The notes under the pieces are model-generated. The model was not told where the DNA came from. It made no database searches and saw only the letters and a program-made list of their open reading frames with translations. Shown here piece after piece: positions 48,101 to 58,053 of a stretch of DNA of 64,000 nt. Position numbers and translations under genes: made by a program. Where the stretch lies: contig BQMF02000474.1 of NCBI GenBank assembly GCA_027922465.2, positions 186,001 to 250,000 of the forward strand. Direction: 5' to 3'. The first letter of the stretch is position 1. Each line of letters opens with the position of its first letter. Origin of the DNA: Turritopsis dohrnii. Lineage: Eukaryota > Cnidaria > Hydrozoa > Anthoathecata > Oceaniidae.

Positions 48101-51100
48101 TGATAAGTATTTAGTCAATAAAACATGACACTTAAGTTCATATATATATGAGTGACTAAAGAATTACTAGGTAATTCTTAACAAGCATTTTAAATCATGC
48201 TCACACACCCTTTTTACCATGTTCAAAACGAATTAAAATAGAAGAAGAATTTTCTTGATTTAGTTATTGGTGATTGTAACAAAATTTCATGGATGTTAAA
48301 CAAAATGGAAGAAAACATGCAACGTTATTTGTTTACAAAGTTGACGTTTAATGTTTATCTACTAAGAAATATTTTCATAGTCATGCAAAAATAAGTTAAA
48401 GAAGAAAGCTTCTGAAACTGAATGAAGCACAAACTCATCAACTTACATCAATTAAAATGTTTTCTCTGTGGTCAACCTAAAAGTCATAAAACCACGAGTT
48501 CCAGTATTACTGGAAATGGTCTAGCATTATTATTAGACTTTTCTTTCACTTTGTGAAAGGGGCTAAAGATCCAACTAAACTATGTTAAATAATTCTTTAA
48601 GAGATAACAGAGTATTCTAACGCGCAGGTCGCATTATGTTTATGTTCCATCTTTAAATTACATTAGAATGCAGATATTATTGAACAGTTTGTGTTATAAA
48701 GTTAAATATTTCTGCCATTACAGCTCTTACACTCTTGCCATGTTACATGGTGAAATAAAATAGAGAGAAATACCAGAAAAGAGAAAAAATGACAGAGGTG
48801 GTGCTACAACGTTGTTGAAAGCAAGACATATTACAAGAATAAGTATGTTTTCTGAGATTCTACTTTCATCTGCATGCTTCCTCAATTCCCTATGTCAACA
48901 ACCTCACAACTGAACACACTTGCACTCAATCAGTCCCTATATCAACCTCTCATAAAATTAAAAAAATTACTCACCATTATGTTGAGAAAATCTTTCGAAG
49001 TTATTCCACAAGGTTGGTTTTACAGTTTATGACTTTATTCTCAATGAAGATAAGTGGAACAGTTATTTTGTAAGAAACACAATCTTTTATGAATAGAAAG
49101 AGGAAACTACACTGTCAAACAACTACCAAATCTTATTGTATGCAAAGAAATATCTTGTTGACCCAAACAACTGTGATGAATAATTATTTGACAGTTTATA
49201 TAACAACAACAGAGAGTTTAATAGCTTCATGATAAACTAAATCTTTTGTTCTATGTGTTTCAATGTATTTTTGCTTTTGTGTTCAAAGGTGTGAAACAGC
49301 ACCCCCTGGGAAAATAACATAGTTTATACAACATGAGGGGGTAATTATCAGAATTTTAGACACAAAGAATAATTTGAAAAGCATGCAAAATTGATTATGA
49401 TTTTAGCAGATTATAACACAATAGACCATTGAACTGCTTTTGGTTTTTGCTTTTACAAAACAGGTGTCTTTTGGGAAGGACAAACAAAAATATCAAAGCA
49501 CATGCTTATAACAAACAAACAAAAAACCTATGGAAATAATAAAAACAAAAATATGATGGCAAGACAAAGAACATGTTTCTTTTCATTCATTACATCTACA
49601 ACTTGAAGTTGAAGTTGTAAGGGAATGAGAAATTTCGGAGAACAGTACTTTTCTGTTAATTCTATACCACTATATATCTACTTTTTCAAGTGTAATGGAA
49701 ATAATAGTCTGAATATGTAAGTGTTTATAAAGATACTAAACAATTTTACCTTGTATTTCTACATTACACAATCGTATAAAATCCCTCCTCCATTTCGTCA
49801 TATGATATTATGATAACACCACCATGGAGGAGAGTTTCTGTAAACTTTGGTTGATCTTATTATTTGGTGGAGTGTGGAATCACTCAACATAATTTCGTCA
49901 TGGTGATATCAGTACTTGATTATTATTCAAGACTCTCAAAAGTCAAAAGTTTCCATTATTATGCAACATATGATTATTGAATTATTTTCCTCTGCAAATT
50001 CCAACAGTTATAAAAAAACAGAAACTTGTGGTTTGCAGGTACTGTTGATATGACAGTGGTCATGATGGATATCATGACAAGTCCAACAACAAGAGAACAC
50101 TGATCGTATCATACACGCAGTTTGAATGAGAAGCAAAATGTATAAAATCTAAAAGTCAAGCTTTGTGGGTAGAAGGAGAAACCATGGTAACAGCTTCATG
50201 ATGTTACTCAATGCAAGTAAGCTTCATTATGAAAAAACATTATCCAGAATTTTAAGCTGACAGAAGTGAATTTGTGCTCAGAAAACCTCCATTAACATTA
50301 AAATACCTTAAGGATAGTCTGTAACCTTTTAGCTCAAGAAATAGCAAAAAATTTTTTTTAGTGTTTCTTATGTAATTGCTATCATAAATTCTGGAGTCAA
50401 AAATTTAAGTTTAGAAGCACTTTTTCCAAAAAAACGTTTTGATGTTCTACTCAACATTCTTTAAATAAATATCTTTTGTTCAAACGTGATTTTTTTTTGG
50501 AAGATTCAATGTAAACACGTTTGATCTTCTCAGTTCAATATTTAGTAACAGCTAAGGAAATTAAGGAATAAGGGAGATAGACCATGTGTAAATACGGCAT
50601 TAGAATGTTGACAATGATTAAACAATGATTGTTAAAGATCTATCACTTTTGAAACTTTTAAGAAAAAGTGGAGGCAAACTGTTGTTAGCGATATGACAAG
50701 GATCACGTAGATATAGACATAACGGAATGAGGCTGAGGTGACTTGGAGCTCGAATAGCGCCGGAAAAGTCAAATCTGTTCGATAATTTTGTTTCAAGTTT
50801 ACTTTTTATCAAAATTAATGTGATAGATCGATAGAGAATTTATTTAGCTTTCAGAAAACGTATATTCTTATATGGGAAAAAATGAAAGTATCTGAGATAT
50901 TTCATAAACCGTACATGTGTTAACAGGGGTTGATTTAGGTCAATCTTGACATCAGTATACGATTTTGGGGACAACGAATTTGGGTCGATACTAGTTGTGC
51001 AAAAAATAAGTACAGAAATACTTTAGAATGCTGCTTACTTCTTAAAAAACTAATGAAAATATAACAGGTCATTCTCTCTGAAGACATTAATAATCCTTAT

Positions 51101-54100
51101 CAGTGTCGATTTACTTTTGTTAACCATCCCCAATAATAATAAGATGTTTCAAAGCATGATCTTTAAAAAAATATATGCCAGGAATCCTTTTACTCTCCAC
51201 CGCTATCAGGTCCTGTCATGAGATGTTTGCAATCAGTCCCGAAAGAATTGTTATTTTAACTTACGCAAGTTTCCATTCGTGGAAATCTGGTTAAGCTTTC
51301 ACTGTGTTATTGTAAAGGGAGCTGGAAACTAAAATGCTTTTAAATTTCATTGAATAAGGTGAAAACGAGCCTTGCTGGTACCACTTCAGTTTTTATGTTC
51401 TTTCCTCAGGTGAACAAATGAATTCGTGTAACGAAAGAAATTTCAAATTTACCTTAGCGACGGTGGTCATTCTCTTTAGCAAAAGCAAATAATTGCTTTA
51501 AAAAACCTTAGTTACCCTTCGTTGTCAATTGAGCAGGAAAACTAATATAATACGTTGAACATGTTTTAGTTCATATATATAAATAGTTGATATTTTTAAG
51601 AGTATCGGCCCCTGGACCCCCACTAAGGTTCTGCCCCAGACCCCCAAGTAAGATGTACACACTTTCACCCTTATGTTGCTACCAATACCGATGCCCAAAA
51701 TAATTTTCTGGATTAGCCCCTGCTTAATGGAAGAAATTTTTGTGGGAAGAAAATTTCGTGGATTTTGTGGATTTTGCTGGAATCTGCAAAATTAAATTCC
51801 CGCGAAATTTTAAAAAATCGGCTGCCTACGAAACTAATCGAAATCGTTGATTTCAGGTATTGGGTATTATGTTTAGCCTCTTTAAAATAGTACACTAGGG
51901 GATTAATGGTTGGTTTTCTTAAGGTTTTTACTAATATATTAACCCTGTTTGAAATAATACCTACACTCAATAGCATAAAACAAGCATTAATTTCCCACAA
52001 TAAAAGTAATAAATTTTACCATCCACAAAATTAAATTCCCATGAAAGTTTCTTCCCTTTTAAATTTTTTTAAAAAGAACTGTTTAAAAGCATCGTTGCTG
52101 TTTCGTAATGACCCATTATGAATATTCAAAGTGAACAAAAAAAGCAAACTTCTATAGCATTTGCGAGAGGATCCAAATCATGAGTTGTTCTTATTTTATA
52201 GGAAAATTCTGGCTTAGGTTGTTCTTAATGTTGTTCTTTTTTTGTTCTTATTTTTTGGCCGAAGCCGAGGCTTAAATTAATTTTAATTTTAATGAGACTT
52301 CTAAATTAATAGAATTTAATTATAAATCAGAAATAGTATCCTAAATACTTCTTCAATTAAGATAATTGTTAACTTAAAAAAGTAAGTTGCTCCGTAATCG
52401 TCAAATTATTAGATGATCTTGATTGATTCACATTTCATTATTTTCAACAGATTTATCTTTTTAAGTTTGAGTTTCAAAAGATGATTTCAACTAGCAAGAA
52501 GTTTCTATATCACAGAAAAAAAATTAACAAAATGTAGATAAATAATTATTTTTAATTTAACAATAAAGATTTCGTGAAAAGAAAGTCCTTAGGGTTGAAT
52601 AAAAAACAAACAAAAAAGTAAGAGGTGTCATCAGAATCTAGTATTAAAACTGGTATATGTCTTTGTACATCCGTGATGGAATTATGGAAAGAGGATCGTA
52701 AAGGTAGGCTGACAACACGCACGCCATGAAAATACACTCTTTTACCACACACTAAAGTTGTAGCACAAAAAGCTTGATGAAAACTCCCATGCTATCTTCT
52801 ATGCATGAGCACTATTTTTATAACAATTAGTTCTGCTAAGGTTAACCACAGACAGGGTATAACAGGCCTTGTCAGGAAGAAAAAGGGCGGCGTGCGACTA
52901 CCGCACGCCTGAATTTAAAACTTCAAAAATATGGCGTGCGATCATCGCACGCTATCTAATTTTTAGGCGTGTGATGGAGTGCGAAGCTTAAAAAGATTAT
53001 TTACATTCGTTCTTGTAACGTAAAAAAACAGCTGGCACTGTCTAGACGCAGCGGAATTTATTTAAATATTTGTTTACTTTAAAGTACCAGTTGTATATCA
53101 AAAAGGCTTTTATTAATCTTGTTCATGAAAAAAGGTTTTCTATTTATTAATCTTCTTGAAAAGAAGTTTTCGATGACGTTATCGACCACGATGAAAAGAG
53201 ATACATAATTTCTTTCATGTGTTATTGAAAAAGTCGAATATGAAATTTACATTCGAAAACGTGTTTACCAATTTATATCACATCACGTTGCAGCATAATT
53301 CGCAATATTGAAACAGAAATTGTCACCTGTCTTTGCTTATAGATATTTTTTGAATGAAGCACGTAAAAATTTTTTCTTCTCCTGCTTAAATATTTTCAAA
53401 GAGAGCTGACAGCTTTTGGGAATACTATCGTGACGTCTTAAAATGAATGATCATTTTTTTCAAAAGTTATCGAAGAAACATTTTTACGTTGTGCAGTCGA
53501 TCAATGTTTGATAATAAATGAATTTTCATTTCTTTTCTCAAAAGATCAAAGATTATGAAAGCGCGATTTTCCTTCATAATTGTTAATTACATGTACGATC
53601 AAATGCGTTCGTGAACAGATTGCTTGTCTGCGTTTCTTATACTTTGACGACCCCACTAGTTCTCTTATTGAAAGATTTATTCTCTAGCCACAGAGGACTT
53701 CAGGTTTAAACATTATCAGACAAGAAAAGTTAAGACTGCGAGAGTCAACCTTTAATGTATTGACGCCAGTCCTTGTGTTTGGGGTTCACAAGTTTAAACG
53801 TCCCCCACTTGTCTGTAAAAGATTAGGCAGACATACAAAAACGTTAAAACAGGCGTGCGAACAACGGCACGCCTCGAAGAATTCAGGCGTGTGTGGGGGC
53901 GTGCGAGTGTGATCGCACGCCTCTCCTGACAAGGCCTGGTATAAGGAACTAGGTTATAGAAAGTGGATGAAAAACAGATTGAAAAAAAACATAGAAGACA
54001 TAATCAATAGAATACTTACTTCTTTAGAAACATCTTTTGGTGAAAGTCACATAAAAAGAAAGAAAAAAAGATTGATTATAAAATTGACAGCAAAAAAACC

Positions 54101-56756
54101 CGCCAGTATTCCTATTCCTAGAATTCATTTATCATCTACTTCCCAATGTCAGTGAAATAAACTTATTTTAGTAAAAGACAGATTCAAAGATTTTCTGTTA
54201 ACTTTTTTTTTGAGAACAGCTGGCATAGTAAATGAACACAAAATGCTGTGATCCACAAGTTAAAAGAAATTTCAGTGATATAAATTACAGAACACTATGG
54301 AATGAAATATATTTCATGTTGTTTCAACCAATAAGTAAACTTAATAAGGAAAACAAGTATATACCTGGATGATTCTCACATATATCTTGTAAGCAGTTAT
54401 CTGCTACACTTTCTTCCATTTTTATGACAACAAAGAAAAAGTGAAAGAAGGATGAATTTGCTTCGAAGAATACGAAAAATAACTGATTCATACCAACAGA
54501 TGTTAGTATTGATATTCACAATCATACCTACATAACACATTCATGAAAATGAGCATTCAACATTTTTATGAACTCTTTCAATTCATAAATAAACTAATGT
54601 TTAAGAGAGAGATTGGGACATTTTTTTTTTTTGAAATAACTTAGAATCGCTTCAACATAAATCTATTTAAATTACATTTTTTCCCTCAAAAATGAAATGT
54701 ACACTATACCATATATAATGAAGACCTGAAAAAAGGTATTTATCCAAATATTATTGAGGTTGTTAGTTGTGTTTTGATGAACAAAAAGCCATGAAGATCA
54801 CGGTTCAAAATGATATTAATAATGTCTAAATATTTAAGGAAACATACAAGGAAATTATAAAAATGAAACATTTGATTAAGGAATTGAACAGGATATTTTA
54901 CAAAGTTTTGAAAAAATAGACTAATAATAAAATAGACTATAAACTATTATGGGATTTTTAATTTTCCCAACATTTTGTAATATTTTACTGAGGATGCATG
55001 CTGTAAAAATAAGAATATTCTCATCAATGGAATTTAGAAACAGGTTATTTTACTTTAGTTACATAATCGGTTTTCATAAGATGAAAACAAGGTATGAATC
55101 TTGTAAGCTTATTACATGTTTATTTTACAATTAACAACATTGTTTATGATTGAATATTTAAAAGGATATTTTATTACCTAGTTTATCTATACCATCCATG
55201 AAAGGATTAAGCAAAAAAGTGAGATTAAGAAATATAAATCAATCAATTTCATAAAATCCAATGATGATAGAAAAATTATCTAGATTATTAAAAAACGTGG
55301 AGCAAAATATAATTACTATACGTCTTTTCAAGTTAATGACAAAGTGGAATTATTCATGATGTCTTTTTTATTGAAATCCGATAACAACAATACAGATTTT
55401 TTCAAACAAAAGCATTCATGCAAAAAAGACACTGTATATATTACATTTAATTATCTTTAGCATTTCTATTTTGCTTTTACAGAAATGAGTAGATTATATA
55501 ATAGGTTTATGCACTAAAAAACTGATTCTTAAAATGGAATTTTACACATCAATAAAAACATCCTACTCTTTACTCATAATTATCATGAAGAAAAGAAATT
55601 CCACAAAATTACAGCTAAATAACCATAATGCCATACATATGACAAATAATAAAGATGCCATAGTGACAAAAGAAAATTAAAACAGTTATTTCTAGAATTA
55701 GATGAACTATTGCACATTATTACAATATGAGAAAAGGGAATCAAAAATACTAGTTCACAGACTAATCAAATATATACATAAACTAGCCAAATACAATGCT
55801 TTGAATTAACATCATGTCATTATATGTCATCCTATACTATAATACCATAAAAACTTATAAGCAAGGAGTTACTCGGTCTACTTATGCATGATATTGTGCC
55901 TCTCAGCATTATTGGATTTGAGCTTTATTGGGTCTAACAATGTAATTGTTTGCATTGACAGTTGATACAAACAATATTACAGACCAGATATCATCAAGAA
56001 GATATATACAGGTTTATGCAAAGGCAAAATACAAAGCAGTTACATAGAGTTACACACAACTGCAAATATTCAGCTGATTTTCAGATCCCAATGAATTCAG
56101 ACTTTTAAAATTCCACTAATAGTAATTTTGGATATAAACAAAGCAATTTAAGTATTATATACCTGGTTTTGGTGTTACAAGTTTTGGGGATGGTGTGTAA
56201 CTGAATGAAGCACCAGATAATCTGTTTTCTTTATTATTGGATTGTGATACTGGAGGGTGTTCATGACCATTTGGAACATTTTTTATAGTATCGATACTTG
56301 TGCTTCGTGCACCTGCATAACGAACTGTCTTTTTAGCTAAAACATCACCAACATTTATTTATAATTATCAACAGATATCAAGAGACAGAATTATCTGTTT
56401 AAAAGAAAACAAAATATACAATAACTTTAGTGCAGCCACTTTTTTAAGGTAAGGAAATAATAAACGAAAACACACATAATTATTGTCTCATATAAAAATG
56501 TTTTTAATCTTTTGATATTGCCTAAAGCCAACGATCAAGCAACAGACATTTATCGCGCACCTCATATATATCAGACACAGTACAGTCAAAATAATCATTC
56601 ATTATTTAAATCATTACTATTGATAGATTTTCAAGATAAAGGAACTGTTTACACGAAGTCTAGAAAAACAAGATTAACTTTATCAACGTATACTCTCAAA
56701 GTTTGTTTTTATTTGTGAAAAGAAAACATACCTGTTGGAGGTGGAACTTTCGCCAT
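39111..56756 (-). CDS. SEPT2-group septin, spliced, three alternative starts
   Basis: Septins are GTP-binding proteins that form filaments at the cortex and cleavage furrow. Eight constant exons (45671-45975, 44640-44774, 40500-40719, 40316-40412, 40160-40211, 39723-39830, 39334-39394, 39111-39197) join in phase. The P-loop is [10 protein letters not shown]3 is DTPGYGD and G4 is AKAD. The septin unique element reads [19 protein letters not shown]. The tail is a short coiled coil ([16 protein letters not shown]) and a Gln run. The leader [16 protein letters not shown] and ESGLNRR place it with vertebrate SEPT1/2/4/5. Three first exons give 425, 377 or 366 residues: 56732-56756 plus 56163-56336, or 54365-54419, each via a 14-nt microexon, or 47770-47805 directly. 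Which starts are used is inferred from phase. Septin identity is certain. Confidence 0.95.
39334..39394 (-). CDS. septin exon: linker and start of coiled coil
   Basis: 61 bases between acceptor TTCGTAG and donor GTAAAC. Encodes [20 protein letters not shown], in phase with both neighbours. Confidence 0.88.
39723..39830 (-). CDS. septin exon: end of GTPase domain
   Basis: 108 bases from acceptor TTCTTGCAG to donor GTTAGT. Encodes [19 protein letters not shown], the conserved septin C-terminal block, then [16 protein letters not shown]. Confidence 0.93.
40160..40211 (-). CDS. septin exon: ENPAHCDF block
   Basis: 52-base exon from acceptor CTTTTAG to donor GTATGC. Encodes [18 protein letters not shown]. 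Part of the septin unique element. Confidence 0.93.
40316..40412 (-). CDS. septin exon: septin unique element
   Basis: 97 bases from acceptor CCTATTTAG to donor GTAAGT. Encodes [20 protein letters not shown] and [11 protein letters not shown], the diagnostic septin unique element. Confidence 0.95.
40500..40719 (-). CDS. septin exon: G4 motif
   Basis: 220 bases from acceptor TTCCATAG to a slightly unusual donor GTAACA. Encodes [20 protein letters not shown], then [12 protein letters not shown] with the AKAD guanine-specificity motif, then an acidic loop ([11 protein letters not shown]). Confidence 0.94.
40804..41663. mobile_element. foldback-type element with repeat-filled arms
   Basis: In a septin intron. 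Arms of about 350 bp (40804-41157 and 41329-41663) start with ATGAGGGGGGTTTCGTGTCA and its complement. They contain several copies of a 19-20 bp repeat (TAGTTCGTCGTCGCACTTG), with about one copy more in the left arm. Flanks read TTGTATCT and ATGTATCA, a doubtful 8-bp duplication. The core between the arms holds a small ATG frame (next entry). The arms are much more GC- and CpG-rich than the intron. Confidence 0.8.
41195..41269 (+). CDS. 24-codon ORF or captured first exon inside the foldback element
   Basis: ATGTCGCGAGAAAGG opens [20 protein letters not shown], ending IKAE and stop. It is an amphipathic, coiled-coil-like heptad pattern. The stop codon overlaps a strong splice donor (CAGA, GTAAGT at 41266-41271). 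The segment could therefore be the first exon of a gene, or of the parent transposon's gene, kept between the two arms. It is antisense to the septin. No downstream exon was identified. Confidence 0.4.
   Translation: MSRERLLDEIQLKLNELKKQIKAE
42267..42690. mobile_element. nonautonomous TIR element
   Basis: In a septin intron. Inverted termini GGATTTTTCCAAGCACTTT and its complement, with ACTACCG/CGGTAGT just inside. The interior (GGCCTTGTCATGAGAGG..., ACCTTAGCAAGGGTGGTCGT) is shared with a diverged copy at about 51185-51500. Flanks ATCAACAG and ATGCAACC may be a decayed 8-bp duplication. Confidence 0.7.
43825..44130 (-). repeat. reverse-strand copy of the 5' repeat-family leader
   Basis: On the minus strand it reads ATTTCTGCGAAAGCAAGAAA, AAAACCGGCTTTGG, then CTTACTGTCCAAACCTAGCG. 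This is the same order as the hairpin repeats and unit start near 667-885. A second TTGGATTTCTG...GCAAGAAAGCC motif lies at about 44090-44125. Confidence 0.65.
44485..44617 (+). repeat. microsatellites and probable SINE/LINE 3' tail
   Basis: A (GAT)n run (about 44487-44507) is followed by CACTCGCTTACGCTCGCTGC and AATAAAGAAAGAAAGAAAG, a short tandem tail typical of a retroposon 3' end. The body of the element could not be defined. Confidence 0.45.
44640..44774 (-). CDS. septin exon: after G3
   Basis: 135 bases from acceptor TTTTTTTAG to donor GTGAGT. Encodes [20 protein letters not shown], then [20 protein letters not shown] and PVGHG, a conserved septin block. Confidence 0.95.
45671..45975 (-). 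CDS. septin exon: P-loop and G3
   Basis: 305 bases from acceptor CTTCAG to donor GTAATA. Encodes [20 protein letters not shown], the P-loop [14 protein letters not shown], the switch region with [14 protein letters not shown], and [15 protein letters not shown]. It starts in phase 0, which decides how the alternative first exons can join. Confidence 0.95.
45976..47769. other. septin intron, nothing recognised
   Basis: AT-rich intron between the phase-0 alternative first exon and the P-loop exon. No repeats or coding features supported. Confidence 0.5.
47770..47805 (-). CDS. septin alternative first exon C
   Basis: ATG (47803-47805) then [11 protein letters not shown] and a perfect donor GTAAGT. 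It ends in phase 0 and joins directly to the P-loop exon, giving a 366-residue isoform. It could also be a downstream exon preceded by acceptor ATAATAACAG, but that reading needs a phase-0 donor upstream. Confidence 0.65.
47806..52863. other. septin intron, one repeat copy
   Basis: Mostly AT-rich with no coding evidence. At 51185-51500 there is a diverged copy of the interior of the TIR element at 42267-42690 (GTCCTGTCATGAGATG..., TTACCTTAGCGACGGTGGTC). Short open frames are not supported. Confidence 0.5.
52864..53937. mobile_element. palindrome-rich DNA transposon with 8-bp duplication
   Basis: Inverted termini AGGCCTTGTCAGGA (52864-52877) and the exact complement (53924-53937). Flanks GGTATAAC (52856-52863) and GGTATAAG (53938-53945) are an 8-bp target duplication with one mismatch, in the size class of hAT and some MULE elements. 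Both subterminal regions carry GGCGTGCGA...CGCACGCC palindromes. No transposase is present, so it is nonautonomous. Confidence 0.85.
54020..54033 (-). CDS. septin 14-nt microexon
   Basis: Between acceptor TTCACCAAAAG and donor GTAAGT the 14 bases ATGTTTCTAAAGAA add DVSKE. They convert the phase-1 ends of alternative first exons A and B to the phase 0 needed by the P-loop exon. Without it both starts would run into a stop. The fit of phase and consensus sites is the evidence. Confidence 0.7.
54365..54419 (-). CDS. septin alternative first exon B
   Basis: ATG at 54417-54419 opens [18 protein letters not shown] and ends in phase 1 at donor GTATAT. Joined to the microexon it gives a 377-residue isoform. 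Confidence 0.68.
54420..56162. other. septin intron, nothing recognised
   Basis: Very AT-rich intron sequence. No repeat, RNA or coding feature supported. Confidence 0.5.
56163..56336 (-). CDS. septin isoform A exon 2: low-complexity N-terminus
   Basis: 174 bases from acceptor ATGTTTTAG to donor GTATAT. Encodes [20 protein letters not shown], then a Ser/Asn/Pro-rich stretch ending [11 protein letters not shown]. Probably disordered. SPK/TPK sites could be phosphorylated (inference). Ends in phase 1 for the microexon. Confidence 0.72.
56732..56756 (-). CDS. septin isoform A first exon
   Basis: ATG at 56754-56756 then MAKVPPPT and donor GTATGT. In phase with the exon at 56163-56336. It is the most upstream start, giving a 425-residue isoform. 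Confidence 0.72.
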
Positions 56757-57083
56757 GTTATAAACAAATCTAATAAAAGTCGTTTTATAAAGTGGAGGAG
56801 AATCGATAATCGTTTATTGACCCTCCATCTCAAATCTCTTTTCCAGCAATACAGAATATCAGCACACATCGCCCTTCTTTTCTCCCCCTCCAATAAAAAC
56901 TACAACGGTGAATTAAAAGAATTTACGCCTTTTTCTTTCTCGTGGTTAAATTTTATTTATCCGAAGAAATTCTCCCAATATTATTAAGCGATAACAAATA
57001 ATATGGATTCCAACTTATCGGAACTCTCAAATCAATAATAAGGTTCGTTTCTTCGCTCATATCCAGCAAATAGGTTTAAACTA

Positions 57084-58051
57084 CCGTGGCAGATTTGGAC
57101 ATCCTATCGTGAGTTTGGAAACAAGATGTCCGGCCGGATATCTCAGACGTCCGGCCGGATGTTTAAACGCCCGACCGGGAGTTTGAGATGTCCGGCCGGG
57201 AGTTTTGAAACTAGTCTTGAAACATCCGGCCGGACATCTTCACACTCAAAACGTCCGGCCGGGCGTTTGTAAAAGTCTGGTCCTGATAATTACCAGCTAA
57301 CGTTGTCCGGCCGGACCTTTGAAACACCCTCAAACATCCGGCCGGGTATGAGGTAACTGAGACACCTGACTGACGGATTTCATCAATATCTGGTCCTCAA
57401 AATCAAATACTTTTGCATGAAGCTGGCTGGAGAGTTACAAAATGGCCGAAAGATCTCCAGCTTCCTGGTTATGATGTGTACTTTACTAATCCAAAAGTAT
57501 CTAATGCAGTGCTTCGCAGTAAAATGATTTCCCTTTATTAGCTTTGATCTTTTGGTTTCAACACACACAAGTACAAATGCAAGGTGTTCAAATGTCGAAC
57601 AAGACATTCTGCTGATATCCGGCCGGAAAAGCAAAACATCCGGCCGGGCATCTTGATATCCGGCCGGACCTTTCGTTTGTCCAGCCGAGCGTCTTTGAAT
57701 ACACGCTTTACAGACTTGACATACAATATTAAGCGTATATATAAAGGACCAGAACATCGAGATTGCTGGAGGTCAGAAAGCATCTTTGTCATAAATATCC
57801 GACCGGAGATATTAAATCCCCGGCCGGGCGTTTGGACTTCTAAGCAATTCTCAGGACCAGATTTTTACAAACGTCCGGCCGGACGTTTTGAGTGAAGATG
57901 TCCGGCCGGATGTTTCAAGACTAGTTTCAAAACACCCGGCCGGACATCTCAAACTCCCGGCCGGACGTTTAAACACCCGGCCGGACGTCTGAGATATCCG
58001 GCCGGACATCTTGTCTCCAAACTCACGATAGGATGTCCAAATCTGCCACGG
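57084..58051. mobile_element. TA-flanked element built of CCGGCCGG palindromes
   Basis: Inverted arms of about 210 bp begin CCGTGGCAGATTTGGACATC at the left, with the complement at the right. TA stands on both sides (57082-57083 and 58052-58053). At least 17 copies of CCGGCCGG are spread through arms and centre, most preceded by a short A/T-rich spacer and flanked by AT(G/C)T or ACGT. The arms are about 95% alike by eye. No transposase. It lies about 330 bp upstream of the septin's first exon. Confidence 0.88.
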
Positions 58052-58053
58052 TA

